Shown here: positions 59,009 through 64,000 of the stretch, in pieces
How positions within the stretch are numbered: the stretch's first letter is position 1
Layout of the letters: every line of letters begins with the position of its first letter
Origin: Saprospiraceae bacterium
Lineage (GTDB): Bacteria > Bacteroidota > Bacteroidia > Chitinophagales > Saprospiraceae
Assembly (NCBI GenBank): GCA_016717655.1
Contig: JADKFC010000011.1
Coordinates: 1 to 64,000, forward strand
Direction of reading: 5' to 3'
Length of the DNA stretch: 64,000 nucleotides
The notes under the pieces: generated by a model
Databases searched by the model: none
What the model was told of the DNA's origin: nothing
Seen by the model: only the letters and a program-made list of their open reading frames with translations
Program-made: the position numbers and the translations under genes

Positions 59009-59398
59009 TTATTTTACCTCATCTACATCGTAAACTAGGTAATTGGTTTCACCTTGCCATGGAAAGGCATCCACCACTTCTTTGTAATGTAATCTGATGT
59101 TTTTTCCTTCCAGGTTTTGTAATTCGGTGTAGGTTGAGGCATTGACCACAGAAAATTCCCAAATGCTCTGTTTGTTCATCATGGCTGCTCCTGCCAGCTG
59201 AATTTGCCCTTCATAGGTCTTAAATAGTTTTCCCTTTCTTGAAATTTTAAAGAGCATACCCGTTCTACTGCCTTCACTGAGGGTATAGGTTCTGTAAAAA
59301 TAATAGGTTACTCCGCACAGGAGGGCGGTAATAAATAATATCCAAAGGGTTTTTTTGAATACTTTTTTTGCTTTCGTTTTTGTTTCTTCGATATTCAT
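59009..59398 (-). CDS. Conserved small membrane protein upstream of ccmB
   Basis: 129 residues: a charged N-terminus, one transmembrane helix (KTLWILFITALLCGVTYYFY) and an extracytoplasmic domain with SEGSRTGMLFKISRKGKLFK and GKNIRLHYKEVVDAFPWQGE. I recognise this as a type conserved in Bacteroidota, but its function is unknown (some databases name it after 6-phosphogluconate dehydrogenase without basis). It lies 6 bases before ccmB and 13 bases after the GldM-like gene. Confidence 0.65.
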   Translation of the reverse strand: MNIEETKTKAKKVFKKTLWILFITALLCGVTYYFYRTYTLSEGSRTGMLFKISRKGKLFKTYEGQIQLAGAAMMNKQSIWEFSVVNASTYTELQNLEGKNIRLHYKEVVDAFPWQGETNYLVYDVDEVK

Positions 59399-59411
59399 TG
59401 TTTGTTCTTGT

Positions 59412-60122
59412 TTATTCTACAACCCTGAATTTAACAGGTTGACCATCCATATTCATTACGTTATTAGACCGTGTTTTAATCTTTAATTCTTCAAAAACAA
59501 GGTAGCTGTCGACCGGAAGATTAGTAATAATACCTTGCAATTGTGTTGGCAAATCAGGAGATCTTAGATTGATAAAAAAGGGGGTGGGCTTGCCTGGCTC
59601 AATGATGCTTAATTTGCAGGTATAAAACTCCAATCCCGGAATCTTGCCCATCAAAGCCGGACAAACTACTTCAAAACTTTTTATCTTGGATAAATCTGCT
59701 CGTGCTATGTTGATACCTGACACCCCTTTAAATACAATATTGGGCATTTCAGGATTTGTAACTCTTGCGGTCATGATGTCAACCGGGAGGTTTTTGTAAT
59801 AAAGTTTGATCTTCACTTCTTCCTCCGGGGTCAGAAATCTGATCTGATAAATGGTATCTGCCATTTTGATGATGGTGGCTCCTTTGGCTTTAACTTGAAG
59901 AAGGGCCGGATCAGCGCTGTTGAGTTTGATTTCAACAGGATAATCCAATTGGCTGTAAAGGGTAATAACAGAATCTTTACCCGCCCAGCTGAAAGCAGGT
60001 AAATGCTGGGCTTGTAATTGAACCAACAAGGAAAAGTAAAGGAAAAAAGCAAAAGATATTTTCAATCGAGCCTTATTTACAGCTTTAAAACGAAAAACGT
60101 GGCTAATTAGTTTCAATTTCAT
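59412..60122 (-). CDS. GldM C-terminal domain-like secreted protein
   Basis: 236 residues from the ATG at 60122, which overlaps the S4-gene stop as ATGA. A membrane/signal segment (ISFAFFLYFSLLVQLQAQ) is followed by a beta-rich part: LYSQLDYPVEIKLNSADPAL and KGATIIKMADTIYQIRFLTP recall the GldM/PorM C-terminal domains (constant for DYPVxIxLxSADP), then NIVFKGVSGINIARADLSKI. GldM is the periplasmic shaft of the T9SS motor; a short paralogue with only the distal domains is a plausible reading. Function is otherwise unknown. Confidence 0.5.
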   Translation of the reverse strand: MKLKLISHVFRFKAVNKARLKISFAFFLYFSLLVQLQAQHLPAFSWAGKDSVITLYSQLDYPVEIKLNSADPALLQVKAKGATIIKMADTIYQIRFLTPEEEVKIKLYYKNLPVDIMTARVTNPEMPNIVFKGVSGINIARADLSKIKSFEVVCPALMGKIPGLEFYTCKLSIIEPGKPTPFFINLRSPDLPTQLQGIITNLPVDSYLVFEELKIKTRSNNVMNMDGQPVKFRVVE

Positions 60123-60535
60123 TCTTCTTCCCAAAAGTCAGCCAGGTTGAAAGAATCTACTTTAAAATCATCCAGGTCTCTTCGCTCCCGTTTAGTAGGC
60201 CTGCCAAGCCCTTTTTCCCTGTATTCTGTACCTGTTTTACCCACAAACCAGTTTTTGTATTTATTCAGTTCTTCCTCTGGAGTAAGATTGAGATAACATG
60301 GAAGGGCTAAAACTGCAGAAACCCTTGTTTTAATGATTTTTTCAACCTTAAAAGTGAAAGTGAAGCCCTTTCTTTTTAGCTCAATGAGGTCACCGATTGA
60401 AATGTTGGCAGCTGCTTTTGCAAGTACCTGATTGATCCTGATTTTACCAGATTTACAAGCATCCGCAGCTAAGGTACGAGATTTGTACAATCGAACGGAC
60501 CAAAGCCATTTATCCACCCTCACTTTGTCTGACAT
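60119..60535 (-). CDS. S4-domain RNA-binding protein (Hsp15-like)
   Basis: 138 residues from the ATG at 60535 (MSDKVRVDKWLWSVRLYKSR). An S4 domain (VDKWLWSVRLYKSRTLAADA, GKIRINQVLAKAAANISIGD) with a basic/acidic tail GLGRPTKRERRDLDDF, as in Hsp15 (HslR) proteins that bind stalled 50S subunits. It lies 6 bases after the ppk2 gene and is coupled to the GldM-like gene. Confidence 0.85.
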   Translation of the reverse strand: MSDKVRVDKWLWSVRLYKSRTLAADACKSGKIRINQVLAKAAANISIGDLIELKRKGFTFTFKVEKIIKTRVSAVLALPCYLNLTPEEELNKYKNWFVGKTGTEYREKGLGRPTKRERRDLDDFKVDSFNLADFWEEE

Positions 60536-60540
60536 GATAA

Positions 60541-61281
60541 TTATTTGACCGGCAGCGTAGGTAAAACCAAGGGCAGTTGTTCCAATGCCTCGAGAACAGC
60601 TTTGGCTACAAAATAATTTCTGTACCACCTTTGGTCAGAAGGTACTATGTGCCATGGAACTTCAGATTCATTGATGGCATATTCATAACACTCCATATAT
60701 TGAGACCAAAATTTTCTTTCTTCCCAATCTGCATCATTGTGCTTCCATTGTTTTTCCGGCAGGTCAATGCGTTCCTGCAATTTTTCAAGTTGCTTTTTTT
60801 CTGAAATATGGAGATAGAACTTTAAAACTGTGGTGTCGTTGTCGTCGATCAACAACTGTTCAAAGGCATTGATGGCCTTCATTCTTTTTGCCACCCTGTC
60901 TTCATCGATCCATTTGTGGACCCTTTGGATTAAGATGTCTTCATAATGTGATCTCACAAAAATCATCATATTCCCTTTGCGCGGAGCCAGCTTATGACAC
61001 CTCCATAAAAAGTCATGGGCAAATTCTTCTTCATTGGGCTTTTTAAATGCAAAGGTGTCAATACCTGATGGGTTGCAGTCAGAAAATACATTTTTAACAA
61101 CCCCATCTTTGCCGCTTGCATCCATGCCTTGTAAAATAATCAAAAGGCTGTATTTTTTCTGAGCATACATGATGTGCTGCAGTTCGCCAATGCGTTTTGC
61201 CAGTTTTTCTACTTCTTTTTGTATTTTTTCTTTTTCTTTCTTTTTTGGTGCGTCGGTATCAATTGAAGATAGGTGTATCAT
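60541..61281 (-). CDS. ppk2: Polyphosphate kinase 2-family protein
   Basis: 246 residues. Walker A LIILQGMDASGKDGVVKNVF, then DTFAFKKPNEEEFAHDFLWR, lid NMMIFVRSHYEDILIQRVHKW, and WKHNDADWEERKFWSQY, all hallmark PPK2 segments. It phosphorylates nucleotides using polyphosphate. Single-domain size points to class I or III. Overlaps xseB by 4 bases (ATGA). Confidence 0.9.
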   Translation of the reverse strand: MIHLSSIDTDAPKKKEKEKIQKEVEKLAKRIGELQHIMYAQKKYSLLIILQGMDASGKDGVVKNVFSDCNPSGIDTFAFKKPNEEEFAHDFLWRCHKLAPRKGNMMIFVRSHYEDILIQRVHKWIDEDRVAKRMKAINAFEQLLIDDNDTTVLKFYLHISEKKQLEKLQERIDLPEKQWKHNDADWEERKFWSQYMECYEYAINESEVPWHIVPSDQRWYRNYFVAKAVLEALEQLPLVLPTLPVK

Positions 61282-61484
61282 TGTTCCTTTGGATTTTGAT
61301 GTTGAATGGTTTGGTGGATGGTTTCTTCAATTTCTCTTAACCTGTTCGCACAATACTGCCTCAATTCATTGGCCCTGTTGAGGTATTGACTCAGGCTCTC
61401 AATATTGATGTCTGCATCCTGGAGTTTTGAAACAATGTCACGCAATTCTGCAAAGGCATTGTCATAATCTAATTTTTTAGCCAT
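61278..61484 (-). CDS. xseB: Exodeoxyribonuclease VII small subunit
   Basis: 68 residues: LDYDNAFAELRDIVSKLQDA, then ANELRQYCANRLREIEETI, the family helical pair. With XseA (not in the window) it degrades single-stranded DNA. It is flanked by the nucleoid-associated protein gene (9-base gap) and ppk2 (overlap), in a minus-strand operon. Confidence 0.88.
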   Translation of the reverse strand: MAKKLDYDNAFAELRDIVSKLQDADINIESLSQYLNRANELRQYCANRLREIEETIHQTIQHQNPKEQ

Positions 61485-61493
61485 GGTCTGATA

Positions 61494-62519
61494 TTAAGAT
61501 TCTTCGTTGTAATAAAGGATGTAGTATTTTTTACCTAATTCATCTTCGCCTTTCATAATTTTAGAGCTGTCTCCGTGTACATAGATATGGAAGTTTTTAT
61601 CCAGCTTGATCACAGATCGGAATACCTTAGATTGTTTGTTAAGTGCTTCTGAAGAAGGTTCAAATGAATCGGCAAGTGGTCTTTGATTTTTTTCTGCCCA
61701 TTTTTGTTTGTATTCATCAAACGCTTCAATGACAGTATTGTCCCTGAATACTTCCTGTTTGTATTCTCTTTCTTCAAATTTGTCATTTTGGGTGAAATAA
61801 TCTAAAGAACGTTCCAGAATTTCAGCTCCCTGTTTTTTGTCAAGCACCTGCTCCAGGGGCTTTCGCTGTTTTAGAAACTGAGAGGTCATTTTGATATAAT
61901 CTGTGGTATAGCTATACTCGTTGCCCAAGGGGCTTAGTTGCAAATAATCCTTGTACCAAAATCCTTCTTCCTTGACGCCGCCTGATTCGTAGACCAGCAC
62001 CCTGCCGCCATTGGTTTCATCGCCGGGTAAAATCAAACAAGCTTTATCGGGCTTAGCAATAATGTATCCTTTATCGGTCGGAATAGTGAAACAGCTGTCC
62101 TTTTTCTGGATTTTATAAAATCGGGGAGCTGTGTACATTACAATCAAAGCCATTGCATCCAAAAGTTCATCATCCACCAGGATGTCGGAAATATGAACCT
62201 GTAAAAAATAGGCTTCACCATTGATATCTTCTGTAAGATTATGCCCCACTTTTCTTGAAAGTTGAATACTTTCTTCAAAAAGAAGGTCAGGACTTTCAAA
62301 GACCTTTTGCGAGGCAGTAAAAACAGGTCCCAGAGTACCCAGTTGATGAAAAAGAGGCTCCCTATACATAGCGGTAATGTGTTCGAGTAAAGTTTCACTC
62401 TCCTCACCCTCTTCCAGGACAATAGCTTGCGAAGAATAGTCCCAGACGATGTTGTTTTCTTCTTTGGTGCAACGGTGGATGACTACACCGTTGATAATGG
62501 CATTTGAGGTATTTATCAT
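61494..62519 (-). CDS. Nucleoid-associated protein, YejK/NdpA family
   Basis: 341 residues. Beginning MINTSNAIINGVVIHRCTKE, DLLFEESIQLSRKVGHNLTE, LVDDELLDAMALIVMYTAP and a C-terminal domain with FRSVIKLDKNFHIYVHGDSS. This is the Bacteroidota form of the 37-kDa nucleoid-associated protein (YejK). Its role is DNA binding; detail is unknown. It starts the minus-strand run that continues to ccmC. Confidence 0.8.
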   Translation of the reverse strand: MINTSNAIINGVVIHRCTKEENNIVWDYSSQAIVLEEGEESETLLEHITAMYREPLFHQLGTLGPVFTASQKVFESPDLLFEESIQLSRKVGHNLTEDINGEAYFLQVHISDILVDDELLDAMALIVMYTAPRFYKIQKKDSCFTIPTDKGYIIAKPDKACLILPGDETNGGRVLVYESGGVKEEGFWYKDYLQLSPLGNEYSYTTDYIKMTSQFLKQRKPLEQVLDKKQGAEILERSLDYFTQNDKFEEREYKQEVFRDNTVIEAFDEYKQKWAEKNQRPLADSFEPSSEALNKQSKVFRSVIKLDKNFHIYVHGDSSKIMKGEDELGKKYYILYYNEES

Positions 62520-62663
62520 GTTGGCTTAAATGGCCAAATTTAAACATTTTATGCGATTTTTGGTCATGGATTCACAAGCTATCTGTAAACTGTGAGAGAA
62601 AATAAGATATCAAATCCAAAAAGTCAGAATTACTTTTATCTTAGCATCCAAATCAAGTAAATT

Positions 62664-63392
62664 ATGCAAAAAGAGATCTTTGGATGGCACAGCCCCGCCC
62701 TCAACAAGCACATGGAAATAGTCAGTTATGGCCACTATGGTTTTGCTTTGTTGCTTCTGCCTACAGCAGCGGCAGATTACCTTGAATATGAGCGTTTTCT
62801 GTTAATTGATGCACTAAAACCTCATATTTTGGCTGGCAAAGTAAAGGTGTTCTCCATCAACAGTATAAATTCAGAGAGTTGGCTCAACAGTAAGATGTGG
62901 CCCAGGCACAAGGCAATGAGGCATGTTCAATTCAATGAATATGTTTTTGAAGAAGTAGTGCCCCATATCAGACGAATGACCAGTGATGACACTCCTATCA
63001 TTGTATCTGGGGCCAGTTTTGGGGCATTGCATTCAATGAACTTGTTTCTAAAAAGACCAGACCTCATCAATGGTGTTATTGCTATGAGCGGGGTCTACAA
63101 TTTGCACGAATACACCAAAGGATATACGGATGATGATGTATATTTCAACAGTCCTATGTCATATCTCCCTGATTTGGACAACGAATGGTTTCTGTCCAGG
63201 ATCAGAAAAGGGAAAATCCACATCCTTTCAGGGCAGGGAGACTATGAGGCACCAGAGGCATCCCGTGCCATGTCAGCCTTGCTAAATAGTAAGTCCATTC
63301 CTCATGATCTGGATATCTGGGGCTACGATATGAAACACGATTGGCCTACGTGGAGGTCAATGCTTCCCTACGTTATAAGCTCCAAATTCTGA
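62664..63392 (+). CDS. Esterase-family (alpha/beta hydrolase) protein
   Basis: 242 residues, esterase D-like fold. Nucleophile elbow IIVSGASFGALHSMNLFL (Ser in GASFG), oxyanion/strand segments VIAMSGVYNLHEYTKGY, and a late Asp/His pair (WGYDMKHDWPTW holds the catalytic His). No signal peptide, so cytoplasmic. The substrate is unknown; such proteins are often near glycan or carbohydrate metabolism genes. Confidence 0.75.
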   Translation: MQKEIFGWHSPALNKHMEIVSYGHYGFALLLLPTAAADYLEYERFLLIDALKPHILAGKVKVFSINSINSESWLNSKMWPRHKAMRHVQFNEYVFEEVVPHIRRMTSDDTPIIVSGASFGALHSMNLFLKRPDLINGVIAMSGVYNLHEYTKGYTDDDVYFNSPMSYLPDLDNEWFLSRIRKGKIHILSGQGDYEAPEASRAMSALLNSKSIPHDLDIWGYDMKHDWPTWRSMLPYVISSKF

Positions 63393-63504
63393 TTGCTTAT
63401 TGTCAGAATTACAATAAGTTAGAATGATTTTGGTCTGATTTTTGGACATAAGATTAACATTGGAAAAGTGTATCTTTACCCTACCTTAATCAAATGTTCA
63501 TTTC

Positions 63505-64000
63505 ATGAAAAAAATCGTGACCCTTGATGAGTTCATCATCAATTCGCAGACTACTTACAGCGATTCTACGGGGCAATTGACCCGACTTTTGCGGGATCTT
63601 GGCATAGCAGCAAAAATAATTAACCGGGAAGTCAATCTGGCCGGACTCGTAAACATCATAGGTGTAGCCAATGTAGAAAATACCTCCGGAGATGAGGTAA
63701 AGAAGTTGGACATCTTCGCCAATGAAAGAATGATGGAATGTCTAACCATGAGTGGCGAGGTATGTGGGATAGCTTCAGAAGAATTGGATGATTTTGTAAA
63801 AGTTCCTAAAATCCAAGGTAAGGAGTCCCATTATGTTGTTATAATTGACCCATTAGATGGTTCATCCAATATCGACGTCAATGTAAGTGTAGGTACCATT
63901 TTTAGCATTTTCAGACGCAAATCGCCAGCCAACGGTGATTGTAACATCGGTGACTTTTTACAAAAAGGTACAGAGTTGGTAGCAGCGGGTTACGTTCTTT
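63505..64000 (+). CDS. fbp: Class 1 fructose-1,6-bisphosphatase, 5' part
   Basis: Starts at the ATG 63505 and runs past the window end; 165 codons are visible. MKKIVTLDEFIINSQTTYSD, the metal-site Glu near residue 92 (ASEELDDF) and IIDPLDGSSNIDVNVSVGTI with the conserved DPLDGSSN signature. It hydrolyses fructose-1,6-bisphosphate in gluconeogenesis. The frame is intact over the visible part. Confidence 0.92.
   Translation, partial: MKKIVTLDEFIINSQTTYSDSTGQLTRLLRDLGIAAKIINREVNLAGLVNIIGVANVENTSGDEVKKLDIFANERMMECLTMSGEVCGIASEELDDFVKVPKIQGKESHYVVIIDPLDGSSNIDVNVSVGTIFSIFRRKSPANGDCNIGDFLQKGTELVAAGYVL

Overview
The window looks like a chromosomal segment of a Bacteroidota bacterium, most likely from the Saprospiraceae/Chitinophagales side of the phylum. 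The evidence is a T9SS type B protein next to a PorP/SprF protein, a T9SS type A tail on a second giant surface protein, a GldM-like protein, a TonB-dependent receptor with a carboxypeptidase-like N-terminal domain, a LytTR/LytS pair, CcmBCD, a YtxJ-like protein, and promoters of the Bacteroidota form TTG-N19-TAnnTTTG. Many conserved genes carry one-base frameshifts, often repaired by changing a homopolymer by one base. I read most of these as sequence errors; the first 6.4 kb is much more heavily broken and may be true decay or a poorly covered contig end.

Layout. 1-6.4 kb: a defence island with broken mcrB and mcrC, a toxin-antitoxin pair followed by a SecB-like chaperone (a TAC triad), then a broken type I restriction subunit hsdR. 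6.5-20 kb: housekeeping genes (crtY, ftsX, rhodanese and thioredoxin lipoproteins, a fatty acid hydroxylase family protein, mnmA, rimM, a lytic transglycosylase, a LytTR two-component pair, folB). 20-31 kb: a UvrD-type helicase fused to an Fe-S nuclease, a methyltransferase, PorP/SprF and a ~1,920-residue secreted metalloprotease with many Ig-like domains.

31.0-34.3 kb is the most unusual part. A good promoter is followed by 14 tandem ~187-bp units, each starting with the 5' two thirds of a tRNA-Arg(UCU) gene and continuing with a palindromic hairpin inside the T arm and a structured, A-tailed body. The array ends in one intact tRNA-Arg(UCU), a second tRNA 3' end carrying the same kind of hairpin, a strong terminator, and a small GIY-YIG nuclease gene. 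I do not know a described system with this layout.

34.3-45.4 kb: a giant leucine-rich surface protein, an octamer satellite, a TonB receptor and a catabolic cluster (two sugar isomerase-like proteins around a GMC dehydrogenase and its subunit 3). The first gene and the dehydrogenase share a palindromic promoter element. 45.4-54.4 kb: surface polysaccharide genes (flippase, deacetylase-like protein, two methyltransferases, two glycosyltransferases, YfhO protein). 54.5-64 kb: a small lipoprotein with YtxJ, glutamate dehydrogenase, cytochrome c maturation genes, a GldM-like protein, S4 protein, PPK2, XseB, a nucleoid-associated protein, an esterase and the start of class 1 fructose-bisphosphatase.
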